A DNA stretch of 64,000 nucleotides, taken from assembly GCA_020631395.1 (NCBI GenBank), contig JAHDHI010000007.1, forward strand, positions 1 through 64,000, given 5' to 3'. The notes under the pieces were generated by a model. The model saw nothing but the letters and a program-made list of their open reading frames with translations, was not told the origin of the DNA and made no database searches. This DNA comes from Bizionia sp. (GTDB taxonomy: Bacteria; Bacteroidota; Bacteroidia; Flavobacteriales; Flavobacteriaceae). Shown here piece by piece: positions 25,957 to 34,977 of the stretch. Both the position numbers and the translations under genes were made by a program. The first letter of the stretch is position 1. Each line of letters opens with the position of its first letter.

Positions 25957-25986
25957 CTGTTTGTATTTATTGTTTTTAATCGGTCA
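25952..25986 (-). repeat. Truncated copy of the interspersed repeat before a GT4 gene
   Basis: The 30-odd bases just upstream of the ATG at 25954-25956 match the start-proximal third of the other units: on the plus strand TTTCATCTGTTT, then TTTATTGTTTTT, then ATCGGTCA. Similarity stops abruptly after GGTCA. The copy again ends at a start codon embedded in ACAGATGA. Confidence 0.7.
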
Positions 25987-26067
25987 GATCTAATTGCCTT
26001 CAAACATTTTGGCAGGCATGAACTGATTTCCCATAGCTCATTTCCATACGCCCATTTATTTCTTTCC

Positions 26068-27135
26068 CTAAAGTTTTACAATCAAACTTATGGTTTGTTT
26101 CTTTACATCATATTGGTATTTATAGGCTTTTCCTCTTAATTGATTTATCATACAATCCAATATTCTATTGTTTACATCTTCAAAATCCAAGAATGCCATT
26201 GTCTTTTTCCCCAATACCGATTTCACTTTTTGCTTTTGCGATCTATAGTCTTTGTGCTTCTTTACATCCAACTTGATCACAACTTTCTTTTCTACCAGCA
26301 ATATGGCATTGACAAAAGCAAAAACCTCAGCGGCTCTATTCGATATGGAATAGGCTTGATCTATGGTAGTCAAGGCCTCATAGTCTTTTTCATTGTATGC
26401 CCCCCATTCAAAATCAACATTTGCTTTTACCCTCCCAACTTGTTCGACAAATGTTAGGTAACTAGCGTTTATTTGCTCCAATTCCGTATGAAATGGCGTC
26501 AAGTCATTTGTCTTTCTATAATGTTTGGAATGCCATTGATGCAACATTAAAATGGAATCTGAATAAAACTTAACGTCATGACCTCCATTTCTCAATCGTA
26601 CATGTACATCTGTATCTTCGCTCCCCCAACCGTTATAATATTCATCGTAACCATTTATTGCCTTTAAAAGCGCTGTTGGATAGAGGGTCATGCCCGTTGC
26701 TTCCGAATTTGACTTAAAATTGATTTCGTAGTCGACGAAGTTCTTTTTTTCCTTTGACTCCGACTCGCTTAAAAAGCCTACTTGTAAATAGGTTACTCTT
26801 TTTTCATCTTCTAATTCTTTCAATGCTTCCACAAAAGCTGGGTGGTACAACATGTCTATGTCTCCAACGAAAAAACATGGGGTATCACATTGTTTCAATG
26901 CTATGTTTATTGCCCGAGATTTACACCATAGCTGATGAGTTGTCTTACAACGGATCAAAGTTACAAAATCGTATTTGGCAGCTAGTTCCCTCAGTTTTTT
27001 TTCATATTCCAAAATACTTCCATAATCCACTAGAACTACTTTAAATTCTTTTGAAGTTTGCCTAGTCAAAGAGTCCAGACAATTTTCTAGACTTTGCAAT
27101 GCTCGGTTTCTATATGTTAGTACAATGGTTATCAA
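26068..27135 (-). CDS. Glycosyltransferase family 2 with galactosyltransferase-like C-terminal motif (355 aa)
   Basis: The GT-A domain begins MITIVLTYRNRALQSLENC; the metal-binding motif is FFVGDIDMLYH (DxD). Near residue 170, GYDEYYNGWGSEDTDVHVR is the GWGxED motif of the GT7 C-terminal type seen in chondroitin polymerase and beta-1,4-galactosyltransferases, where the Glu-Asp acts in catalysis. After about residue 230 there is a 120-residue Lys-rich helical tail of no known family. The gene is three bases after the next GT gene, so it is part of the same operon. Confidence 0.85.
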   Translation of the reverse strand: MITIVLTYRNRALQSLENCLDSLTRQTSKEFKVVLVDYGSILEYEKKLRELAAKYDFVTLIRCKTTHQLWCKSRAINIALKQCDTPCFFVGDIDMLYHPAFVEALKELEDEKRVTYLQVGFLSESESKEKKNFVDYEINFKSNSEATGMTLYPTALLKAINGYDEYYNGWGSEDTDVHVRLRNGGHDVKFYSDSILMLHQWHSKHYRKTNDLTPFHTELEQINASYLTFVEQVGRVKANVDFEWGAYNEKDYEALTTIDQAYSISNRAAEVFAFVNAILLVEKKVVIKLDVKKHKDYRSQKQKVKSVLGKKTMAFLDFEDVNNRILDCMINQLRGKAYKYQYDVKKQTISLIVKL

Positions 27136-27138
27136 TAT

Positions 27139-28164
27139 TTAGATAAAGTTTTTTATTTGTTCCCCATTCAATCCTTTGAATTTGAAAATTGTTTTTTTAA
27201 TTTTTTTAAACATGAATATCTTCTTGAAGATTCTTTCTGAAAAAAAAGCATCTATTTCACTAGATTTCAATAGTTTTAGATTTTTAAAATCATCAAATAG
27301 CTTTTCCTCTCTTTGTAATGTTTTAAATGAGTCGGACATCCATGGTTCTATCTTATTTCCCATATGGTAAGCATAATTATCATATGTTGCCAATCTAAAT
27401 CCTCCAGATTTCAGCACTGGCAGGTCTGTATATAAATGCTCACTGTCTCCACCCAATCTATATTTACTATTCTCTTTCGGCAACTTTTTGAAGACTTCTC
27501 GTTTATACGTTCCTACAAAATGAGAGTTCCCAACTACTGCTATGATTCCATTTTTAGATTTTAATGTTGCTATCACATCTTTATATTTTAAATCCAATCT
27601 AGACCAACCTATGCTTTTAGCAAAACGTGTCATTGCCTCTGGGTTTTTGACCGCTCTAAAAAGTAGTTTTTTGGAAAACAAATAGCGCCACCATATATTG
27701 CTTGTCAATCTTAATTGAGTTCTGAAAATTGGCGTTGGGCTTACCATGCCTGCCTTTGGAAAGGCTCCAAAAACATTTAATGTTTCCTTTTCCCAATTAT
27801 TGACGAATAAGACATCTCCATCAGTAATAGTTATTAAACGTTCCTCACAAGTTTTCAACGCTTTTAAAATACTATTAATTTTACCTATGCTTTCTGTTTC
27901 TACAATGAGTTCATCTATGTATCCTTCTTCATTCAATTTAAGTAATTTAGAATTAACCGCTTGACAGCTTCCATTGCTAACCACAGAAACCTTCAATGGT
28001 GACATTGCTGTTTTCAACACTGAATGCAGACACATTTCAAAAACTTGAAAAGCTTCTTTATAATACCCTCCTTCATTTGGTATGTAAAGAGGTATAATAA
28101 CACGATGGCTACAGCTTTTAAGTCCAATTAACTGCTCTTTAGATGTATTCTTTCCTTCACGCAT
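27139..28164 (-). CDS. Glycosyltransferase family 2-like (GT-A) protein (341 aa)
   Basis: A GT-A protein that starts with a 20-residue charged leader and then RVIIPLYIPNEGGYYKEAF. The metal-binding motif is ITITDGDVLFVNNW (DGD) near residue 117. Later 'GGDSEHLYTDLPVLKSGGFR' occupies the place of the catalytic acid motif. The C-terminal part is basic (KIFMFKKIKKTIFKFKG) and might contact the membrane surface. It lies 21 bases after the neighbouring GT2 gene. The family number and substrate are uncertain, and it is more diverged than the other GT2 members here. Confidence 0.75.
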   Translation of the reverse strand: MREGKNTSKEQLIGLKSCSHRVIIPLYIPNEGGYYKEAFQVFEMCLHSVLKTAMSPLKVSVVSNGSCQAVNSKLLKLNEEGYIDELIVETESIGKINSILKALKTCEERLITITDGDVLFVNNWEKETLNVFGAFPKAGMVSPTPIFRTQLRLTSNIWWRYLFSKKLLFRAVKNPEAMTRFAKSIGWSRLDLKYKDVIATLKSKNGIIAVVGNSHFVGTYKREVFKKLPKENSKYRLGGDSEHLYTDLPVLKSGGFRLATYDNYAYHMGNKIEPWMSDSFKTLQREEKLFDDFKNLKLLKSSEIDAFFSERIFKKIFMFKKIKKTIFKFKGLNGEQIKNFI

Positions 28165-28185
28165 ATTTTGTTTTACTAAAAAAGA

Positions 28186-29130
28186 TTATCTAATCTGTCT
28201 TTCAATATGAAAAAACCCTTCAAAAAACGACTTTAAATATATTTTAAACATCGTCATACTTTTTACCTTATTCTCAACATTATACTGTTTCGACTCCTTC
28301 ATTTTCTTCAATGCAGACCGATATTCTCTATTCCTGTTGAAATGTTTTATAAATGACAGTTCCAACTGATAGAGTTTGCTTCTTATTTGCTCCTTCAATG
28401 CAATGTAGTTCTCATCATTGGACATCTTGGACAACATGTCGTAATTGGATTGCAATATTGATATGTTGTTTTGCTTCATCTTGCTTATTACGCCTACATT
28501 CTTTCTATACACCAATGTCTGATGCAACAAGCATTTTATTTTTTCCCCTTTGCGTGTCAACAACAAATACATTGGCCAATCTCCATAGGGAGATGAATAC
28601 ATCCAAGATGAAAATTGAATGTCTTGTATTACATTTCTGAACATAGCAGATGATGCCGTGATGAAATTCCCTTCAATTAGATCATTGGCGCCTGCTACTC
28701 TATTGTTTATTGGTTTAATTTTATTATCCACCAATTCATTGTTGTCATACAGCACCTTATTCAAGGTGTACACTATGTTGAAATTAGAATTGTCTTCCAT
28801 GAAATCATATTGCATTTGCAGCTTGTCGTCATTCATCCAGTAGTCGTCTCCATCGCATATGGCTATATATTTACCGGCACAAGACTTCAATGCGCTAAGA
28901 TAGTTTTTCATCATACCGACGTTCTCCTTGTAATTTATGTATTTGATGTTGTGGGCTTTGGGGTGATTACTTATGATGCTTTCTATTATTTTATGTGTTC
29001 CATCCGTCGAAGCATCATTGGACACCACCAATTCGTACTGGAAATCAGTATTTTGAGACAAAACACTTTTTATTGCTTTTTCTATATAAGCTTCATGATT
29101 GTATGTTATCATACATATGCTAACCCTCAT
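28186..29130 (-). CDS. Glycosyltransferase family 2 (314 aa), paralogue of the next upstream gene
   Basis: A family 2 enzyme with SICMITYNHEAYIEKAIKSV at the N-terminus, 'VVSNDASTDGT' for the nucleotide loop and YIAICDGDDYWMNDDKLQ with the DGDD metal site at about 92-96. It aligns along the first 120 residues with the protein encoded at 29120-30109 and shares the DYW motif, so the two genes look like an old tandem duplication. The tail is basic and helical. The start overlaps the upstream gene's end by 11 bases. Confidence 0.87.
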   Translation of the reverse strand: MRVSICMITYNHEAYIEKAIKSVLSQNTDFQYELVVSNDASTDGTHKIIESIISNHPKAHNIKYINYKENVGMMKNYLSALKSCAGKYIAICDGDDYWMNDDKLQMQYDFMEDNSNFNIVYTLNKVLYDNNELVDNKIKPINNRVAGANDLIEGNFITASSAMFRNVIQDIQFSSWMYSSPYGDWPMYLLLTRKGEKIKCLLHQTLVYRKNVGVISKMKQNNISILQSNYDMLSKMSNDENYIALKEQIRSKLYQLELSFIKHFNRNREYRSALKKMKESKQYNVENKVKSMTMFKIYLKSFFEGFFHIERQIR

Positions 29131-30109
29131 CTTGCAATTGTTGTTTTAATACCCCGATACCCAGTGGTATTAAAATTAACTTTAAAATCACTGAGATGGA
29201 AATTTTTTTCCTGAATGTTTTAAAATCACAATTCATAAATGTTTCTTTTATCAATAACGACCTCAATAGCTTTAATGCTGTTTTATAGTTCTTACTTACA
29301 AAAGCCTTATTTATCAAGCTTTTGTTGGTATTACATATCGTATATGCCAACAACTTGACATCTATGTTGTTTCTTTTTACAAAATTTACCCGACACTGGT
29401 AAGTATCCATCAAGGCGAAAATGTATTTATCTATGTTTTTAGGATAGCTAGCGCTCCCTTCTGCCACTCTATAGACGGCTGTTACATCTTCTAAAAAAAA
29501 TATCTCTGATTGATATGCTGTTTCCAAAAGTATTCTAGTATCTCCTATTACCGTATTATCCAATAGCTCTTCTCTAAGGGTATTTATTACATTATTTAAA
29601 ATAGTTGTTCTAAATACTGTAGTAGGAAATTCTATAAATTTGCTTTCCAACATTTTTGGTATTACTTGTTCCTTTGTTTTTGCAAATCTAGGAGGGACTT
29701 TCAAAAATTCATTTTCTTTTTGATTATAGAATTTAACTCCCGTATACACCAAACCCAAGTTACCATTTCCTTCCAATATATTTACTTGCTTTTGCAATTT
29801 ACTTTTGTCTATCCAGTAATCATCACCTTCACACATTGCAATGTATTTACCTTTACATTCGTTTATGGCAAACAAAAGATTGGGCATTATTCCTAAATTC
29901 GTCTTATGCCTAATATTTTTAACAAGATTCCCTTTGGGATGGTTTTCAATGATTTCGTTTATTACAGCATCCGTTTTATCTGGAGAGCAATCATTGGCAA
30001 TTACAAGCTCTATTTCAAAACTTACTTCTTGCTTCAATACCCCATTAATTGCTTCACGAATGTAATCTTCATGTCCATAGGTAATCATGCAAATAGAAAC
30101 AGTTATCAT
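29120..30109 (-). CDS. Glycosyltransferase family 2 (329 aa), tandem paralogue
   Basis: The N-terminus VSICMITYGHEDYIREAING is almost superimposable on that of the neighbour at 28186-29130, and the metal site is YIAMCEGDDYWIDKSKLQ with Glu in the first position of the DGDD motif. The second half is diverged (LKLIKETFMN-type basic helices), so acceptor specificity probably differs. It overlaps the acyltransferase gene upstream by ATGA, which couples their translation. Confidence 0.87.
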   Translation of the reverse strand: MITVSICMITYGHEDYIREAINGVLKQEVSFEIELVIANDCSPDKTDAVINEIIENHPKGNLVKNIRHKTNLGIMPNLLFAINECKGKYIAMCEGDDYWIDKSKLQKQVNILEGNGNLGLVYTGVKFYNQKENEFLKVPPRFAKTKEQVIPKMLESKFIEFPTTVFRTTILNNVINTLREELLDNTVIGDTRILLETAYQSEIFFLEDVTAVYRVAEGSASYPKNIDKYIFALMDTYQCRVNFVKRNNIDVKLLAYTICNTNKSLINKAFVSKNYKTALKLLRSLLIKETFMNCDFKTFRKKISISVILKLILIPLGIGVLKQQLQDEG

Positions 30110-30747
30110 ATTCTTTTTATTATCCTTCCTGGAACGCCTACCACCGTTACATTATCTGGGACATCATCTAACACGACCGAACCTGCACCTATTATTGTGT
30201 TTTTGCCCAAAGTAACATCTGGTAAAATAACTGCTCCTGCCCCTATGCTTGTATAATTGCCTATTTCGCATCTTCCTAGAATATTTACACTAGGTGATAG
30301 TTCTACAAAATCTCCTACAATGCAATCATGTGTCAATACTACATTGTAATAAATCAAACAACCTTTACCTACTTGTACATCGTTAGAAATCCTAGTTCCA
30401 GACATTACGGCTGTCCCAGTTCCCAATTCAACACCAAAACTTCCAATATCCGCATATTTTGAAATTATGGTTTTCGGTATTGCTCCCAACTCAACAAATT
30501 CATCATACATCTTTTTTCTAAGTTTAGGGTTTCCTAAACCTAGTACAAAGGTATTGTCTCCAGTAGATTCTATATATTCCTTAGCTTCTTCTATAGTTCT
30601 TATAATAGAGAAGCGATTATACAGTTTTTCAGGTAAGTCTATGCTTACGTTATCAAAAAAGACAATCTGGTCATCTGTCAATTCCAAATCGACATGTAAT
30701 ACCTGCAGTACCTCTTTTGCAAATCCCTTGGCTCCAACTATTATCAT
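30106..30747 (-). CDS. PglD/NeuD-like sugar O- or N-acyltransferase (213 aa)
   Basis: I set the start at the ATG at 30745-30747 because it overlaps the aminotransferase stop as ATGA and gives the canonical beginning MIIVGAKGFAKEVLQVL of the PglD/NeuD family; a longer frame would run back through the aminotransferase gene. Residues 1-75 are the Rossmann-like substrate domain, followed by a left-handed beta-helix with repeats such as 'IGNYTSIGAGAVILPDVTLGK' and the catalytic His in LTHDCIVGD. It ends VVGVPGRIIKRI. Paired with a DegT aminotransferase, it most likely N-acetylates the new amino group of a UDP- or dTDP-amino sugar. Confidence 0.86.
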   Translation of the reverse strand: MIIVGAKGFAKEVLQVLHVDLELTDDQIVFFDNVSIDLPEKLYNRFSIIRTIEEAKEYIESTGDNTFVLGLGNPKLRKKMYDEFVELGAIPKTIISKYADIGSFGVELGTGTAVMSGTRISNDVQVGKGCLIYYNVVLTHDCIVGDFVELSPSVNILGRCEIGNYTSIGAGAVILPDVTLGKNTIIGAGSVVLDDVPDNVTVVGVPGRIIKRI

Positions 30748-31829
30748 ATCTGCTTTTTGATTGTATTGGTTATTAATTCTAATTCCCTTTTTGTCAATCC
30801 TACATAAAGAGGAAGGCAAAGAACTTTGCTTGCAATGGATTCCGAAATTGGCATTTCTTGAATGCAGTCTACAAAAGAGACTTTGTTCAATGATGGAAAA
30901 AAGTAACGCCTTGGCCAAATGTTTTTCTCATTCAAAGCTTGCTCCACTTTTAAAAGTGTTTGCTCATTTTCCAAAACAATGGGATAGTAACTGTAATTCC
31001 ACTCAGTACCTTCTCTTAATTTCAGGCTTTTTAAATTAGAAGCATCTTTAAAGCTTTCCGTATAGAACGTTGCTACCTTTTTACGCTCATTGATAATATG
31101 CCCCATCTCTGGCAACATCGCCAATCCCATTGCAGCTTGCAACTCACTCATCTTGGCATTGATCCCCAAACCATGAAACTTCAATGGGCCATCGTGCCCA
31201 AAGTTGTGACTATAGAACAACTTTTTATAAATGGCTTCCTCATTGCAAAACATCGCTCCTCCTTCTGCTGTATGAAACAACTTTGTGGCGTGGAAACTAC
31301 AAGTACTGACATCTCCATAATTAAATAGAGATTGACCTTTGTAGGTTACCCCAAAGCAATGTGCAGCATCATAGATGACTTTCAAATCATGTTTTTTTGC
31401 TATTGTTTCTATGACTTCCACGTTGCAAGGGTTGCCATAGACATGGGTTGCCAATATGGCTGTCGTTTTACTTGTAATTGCTCTTTCTATCTTGGTTTCG
31501 TCTATTGTCAAGTAATCTGGGTGTATGTCCACAAAAACAGGTTTGCAGTTTTCCCACAGTATGGAAGATGTCGTCGCAACGTAAGAAAAAGGCGTGGTTA
31601 TCACTTCTCCTTGATCACCAAACAACTTTAATGCTATTTGAATGGGCAAAGTTCCATTGGTAGTCAATATCAAAGAATTGAGATGGTATGACTCCTTTAA
31701 CTTCTCTTCCAATTCCAAGACCAATGCTCCTCTATTCGTAAGCCACGCACTATCCCATATTTTTCTCAAATAAGATTGATACACTTCTTGAGATGGCAGA
31801 TAGGTTTTTGTTACATTGATTCTATTCAT
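30744..31829 (-). CDS. DegT/DnrJ/EryC1/StrS family aminotransferase (361 aa)
   Basis: A PLP-dependent sugar aminotransferase of fold type I. Lys183 in SFHATKLFHTAEGG forms the Schiff base, and Asp154 in YDAAHCFG binds the pyridine nitrogen. Residue 57 onward (TTNGTLPIQIAL) is the cofactor phosphate loop. Enzymes of this family aminate 4-keto or 3-keto nucleotide sugars. The neighbouring PglD-like acyltransferase suggests the product is then N-acetylated. The dehydratase that should make the keto-sugar is not in the window. It lies four bases from the Wzt gene. Confidence 0.88.
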   Translation of the reverse strand: MNRINVTKTYLPSQEVYQSYLRKIWDSAWLTNRGALVLELEEKLKESYHLNSLILTTNGTLPIQIALKLFGDQGEVITTPFSYVATTSSILWENCKPVFVDIHPDYLTIDETKIERAITSKTTAILATHVYGNPCNVEVIETIAKKHDLKVIYDAAHCFGVTYKGQSLFNYGDVSTCSFHATKLFHTAEGGAMFCNEEAIYKKLFYSHNFGHDGPLKFHGLGINAKMSELQAAMGLAMLPEMGHIINERKKVATFYTESFKDASNLKSLKLREGTEWNYSYYPIVLENEQTLLKVEQALNEKNIWPRRYFFPSLNKVSFVDCIQEMPISESIASKVLCLPLYVGLTKRELELITNTIKKQI

Positions 31830-31833
31830 CTTT

Positions 31834-33105
31834 CTATATGTTATTCCATTTAAACGATGGTTTTATGTAACCAGGTTCTCTACCAGAATACACCCCTATT
31901 TCCTTCGAACCATTGATGATACTGAAATAAAAGATGTTTTTTTCCACAAATGTTGCCGTCCTCTTGTCTTGAACAATGAATAGTGACAAGCTATAACTTC
32001 CACTCTGTAAAAAGTCTTTGGGAATGATGCAGGTTATCTTATTTTCACCCTTCTTTATTTTCATTTCATAATTCCTGTCAAAAAAGGAAAACATAGTATC
32101 TCCCAACTCATTGTGCAAATGGTATGTAACGTTGTATTTCCCTGTGTCCTCCGTTTTAAAGAAAACATCCAAGCTTATTTCTATTTCGTCATCTTCGACA
32201 ATTGGTTCACTAAAGCTCCTATTGGTGTTTTTGATACCAATGGATTGCAGTGTGAACAATGGTTTGTCATATTCGTCTTTGAAGACTTTCAAGTTCTCAT
32301 TTGAATTCATATCCGAACTTAGGTATCTTGCAACTGCATCCTCCGAGCTGCCTTCGAAGGCTACTTTACCATTTTCCAATACGATTCCTCTCGTGCATAG
32401 ACTTTTTACCGACGCCATGTTATGACTTACGAATAATACGGTTCGGCCTCCCCCTCTACTAATATCTTGCATCTTTCCTATTGCCTTCTTCTGAAATTCG
32501 GCATCTCCAACAGCCAAAACCTCATCTATCACCAAAATTTCAGGTTCCAAAAAAGCAGCTACGGCAAATGCCAAACGAACCGTCATTCCTGAAGAGTACC
32601 TCTTTACCGGTGTATCTATGTAGCGTTCACAACCAGAGAACTCAATTATTTCATCTATTTTAGAACGTATTTCCCTTTTTGTCATTCCTAGGATGGCTCC
32701 ATTCAAAAATACGTTTTCACGTCCAGTCATCTCTCCATGGAACCCTGTCCCAACTTCCAACAAGGAAGCTATGCGTCCTTTAGTCTTTATTTCTCCCGTA
32801 GTAGGTCCAGTAACTTTGGACAAAATTTTCAAAAGCGTGGATTTCCCTGCTCCATTCTTGCCGATAATGCCAAGAACCTCTCCTTTTTTAACTTCGAAGT
32901 TTATGTCCTGCAAAGCCCAAACATAATCCGATTTTCCTTTCGTACTTCGATCATTGCTTTCCCCTACTCTTAGATATGGATCTCCTTTACCAAGCAATTT
33001 ACTCCACCAGCGATTTAAATCGTGGCTAATGGTTCCTGTTCCCACCAAACCCAATCGGTATTGTTTGGAAACATTCTCTGCCTTTAAAATAATATCCTCT
33101 TTCAT
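31834..33105 (-). CDS. wzt: Wzt-like ABC transporter ATP-binding protein with C-terminal substrate-recognition domain
   Basis: This ATPase powers export of a lipid-linked polysaccharide. The nucleotide-binding domain has Walker A GKNGAGKST at 82-90, the signature YSSGM at 170-174 (a variant of LSGGQ typical of polysaccharide and teichoic acid exporters), Walker B IDEVLAVGD at 193-201 and the switch His in SHN at 227-229. Residues 265-423 form a beta-rich C-terminal domain like Wzt_C, which in known exporters reads the non-reducing end of the glycan. Its stop is four bases from the aminotransferase gene and its start shares one base with the permease stop. Confidence 0.92.
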   Translation of the reverse strand: MKEDIILKAENVSKQYRLGLVGTGTISHDLNRWWSKLLGKGDPYLRVGESNDRSTKGKSDYVWALQDINFEVKKGEVLGIIGKNGAGKSTLLKILSKVTGPTTGEIKTKGRIASLLEVGTGFHGEMTGRENVFLNGAILGMTKREIRSKIDEIIEFSGCERYIDTPVKRYSSGMTVRLAFAVAAFLEPEILVIDEVLAVGDAEFQKKAIGKMQDISRGGGRTVLFVSHNMASVKSLCTRGIVLENGKVAFEGSSEDAVARYLSSDMNSNENLKVFKDEYDKPLFTLQSIGIKNTNRSFSEPIVEDDEIEISLDVFFKTEDTGKYNVTYHLHNELGDTMFSFFDRNYEMKIKKGENKITCIIPKDFLQSGSYSLSLFIVQDKRTATFVEKNIFYFSIINGSKEIGVYSGREPGYIKPSFKWNNI

Positions 33106-34004
33106 TATATGGTATCTATAAAGCTTTTTTCGGTTTTATTGAAAATAACCAAACCAATTAGAAATGTAACGATGCTAACAACGCCTGCATAAATAAGTTG
33201 ATTTACGGAAAAGTCCCCTACACCCAATGTCATGTGTCTGAACAACTCTATCACTGTAGTCATTGGGTTGTATTCTATTAGGTTTCCTGCTAGTTCAGGT
33301 ATTTCTCCCAATGCTACTTTTTTTCTTATTAGTTCCAAAGGATACATAACTGCCGATCCGTACATTAACAATTGGACTCCAAATCCAACCAGAAATGTCA
33401 AATCTCGATATTTGGTTGTCATGGAAGAGATAATCATACCAAATCCCAAACCTAGCAACCCCATGAACAAAATCAATATTGGCAATGCCAACAAAGCCAA
33501 TTGTGGTATGGCACTTCCTCCTTTATCCGTAAAAAATGCAAAGTATATGTAAAAGCAAACGAAAACCAATAGTTGTATGCCAAACTTCAACAAGTTGGAA
33601 ACGACTATGGATATGGGCATTATTACTCGTGGAAAATAAACTTTTCCAAAAATGTTCTGATTCTTTTTAAAGGTATCACTTGTCCCTTTCAGACATTCGG
33701 AAAAGTAATTCCAAGCTGTTATTCCTGCAAGATTGAATAAAAAGGGAGGAATCCCCTCTCCTGTTTTTATGTCTGCTATGTTATTAAATATCAAAGTAAA
33801 TATAATCGAGGTGAACAATGGTTGTATAAAATACCATAGTGGTCCTAAAACTGTTTGCTTGTATAGAGTTATGACATCTCTTTTTACAAATAGGAACAGC
33901 AAATCACGATAACGCCAAATTTCCTTGAAATTCAAATCTACCATTTTCTGTTTAGGAGAAATGGTGTACAACCAATCGTTAGTTCCTTTACTATTCAACT
34001 GCAT
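33105..34004 (-). CDS. wzm: Wzm-like ABC transporter permease
   Basis: The membrane half of the polysaccharide exporter. An amphipathic N-terminal stretch containing FKEIWRYRDLLFLFVKRDV (a common start of ABC-2 polysaccharide permeases) is followed by six hydrophobic helices. The loop 'YKQTVLGPLWYFIQPL' is the conserved gate-helix region. It belongs to the ABC-2 family and pairs with the Wzt gene immediately downstream. The 14-base overlap with the epimerase gene upstream indicates one transcript. Length is 299 residues, slightly above the usual 260-290 because of the N-terminus. Confidence 0.92.
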   Translation of the reverse strand: MQLNSKGTNDWLYTISPKQKMVDLNFKEIWRYRDLLFLFVKRDVITLYKQTVLGPLWYFIQPLFTSIIFTLIFNNIADIKTGEGIPPFLFNLAGITAWNYFSECLKGTSDTFKKNQNIFGKVYFPRVIMPISIVVSNLLKFGIQLLVFVCFYIYFAFFTDKGGSAIPQLALLALPILILFMGLLGLGFGMIISSMTTKYRDLTFLVGFGVQLLMYGSAVMYPLELIRKKVALGEIPELAGNLIEYNPMTTVIELFRHMTLGVGDFSVNQLIYAGVVSIVTFLIGLVIFNKTEKSFIDTI

Positions 34005-34977
34005 TCTTTTTAAAGTAATCCCAAGTACTCTTCAATCCTTCTCGAACCGAAAACTCTGGTTTGTAATCCAATAATCGTTCTGCTTTGGAAATATCTGCCA
34101 AGGAGTCTCTAACGTCTCCCACTCTACTTGGTCCGTAGTTGGCCTCTATGCTTTTTTGAGCAGATTCATTAAGTACCTTCCAAAGATAATTCACGCTAAT
34201 GCGTTCATTACATGCTATGTTGTACACTTGGTTCCCTGCTTCTTCTTTAGCAAAAAAACCTTTGACATTGGCTTGAACGGCATTTTCCACATAGGTAAAG
34301 TCTCTGGTTTGTTCCCCATCCCCATTTATGGTCGCTGGCGTATCGGTCTTTATAGCTTCCATAAACAAAGGTATAACTGCTGCATAAGCGCCTTTAGGAC
34401 TTTGCTTAGGCCCGAAAATATTGAAATAACGTAAACCTATTACATCTGTGCCGTATGTTTTCCCGAAGACATCCGCATATAACTCGTTTACATACTTGGT
34501 TATGGCATAAGGAGACAATGGATTCCCTATAATGTCCTCTACTTTGGGCAAAGACTTGCTATCCCCATAAGTAGAGCTGGAGGCTGCATAGACCATCCGT
34601 TTTACCGTTGTACTATCTTTTAAAGCAATCATCATATTCAAAAACCCAGAGATGTTTACCTCATTTGTAGTTGCTGGATCATTGATGGAACGTGGTACGG
34701 AGCCCAATGCTGCTTGGTGACTTACATAATCCATGTCCTGCATGGCATCTTTGCAAGTTTGCAAGTCTCTGATGTCTCCTTCTACAAGTTCAAAATTAGG
34801 ATAGGGCGCAAAGGCTTCGACATTTGATTTGTACCCATTTGAAAAATTATCCAAGACCCTAACCGTCTTGGCTCCATATTTTAAAAGATACTCAACAATG
34901 TTCGTTCCTATGAATCCTGCACCGCCAGTAATTAAAAAATTCAATTCGGAGAGGTCTTTATCGTGATACTTGTTCAT
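33991..34977 (-). CDS. SDR family sugar-nucleotide epimerase (WbpP/Gne-like)
   Basis: An extended short-chain dehydrogenase/reductase. It has the NAD-binding GGAGFIG at 18-24, SSSTYGDS with the catalytic Ser/Thr, YAITK with the catalytic Tyr and Lys, and 'GLRYFNIFGPKQSPKGAYA' in the substrate domain. That last region is the form seen in UDP-GlcNAc/GalNAc 4-epimerases of the WbpP type. It would make UDP-GalNAc or UDP-GalNAcA for the polysaccharide. It lies between the autokinase and the exporter, overlapping both (ATGA and 14 bases). Confidence 0.88.
   Translation of the reverse strand: MNKYHDKDLSELNFLITGGAGFIGTNIVEYLLKYGAKTVRVLDNFSNGYKSNVEAFAPYPNFELVEGDIRDLQTCKDAMQDMDYVSHQAALGSVPRSINDPATTNEVNISGFLNMMIALKDSTTVKRMVYAASSSTYGDSKSLPKVEDIIGNPLSPYAITKYVNELYADVFGKTYGTDVIGLRYFNIFGPKQSPKGAYAAVIPLFMEAIKTDTPATINGDGEQTRDFTYVENAVQANVKGFFAKEEAGNQVYNIACNERISVNYLWKVLNESAQKSIEANYGPSRVGDVRDSLADISKAERLLDYKPEFSVREGLKSTWDYFKKNAVE

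Noticed and set aside
30748-30918. Extended start for the PglD/NeuD-like acyltransferase
   Set aside because: The extra residues come from the antisense-free but overlapping aminotransferase region and do not fit the family; the ATGA overlap start at 30747 gives the canonical N-terminus.
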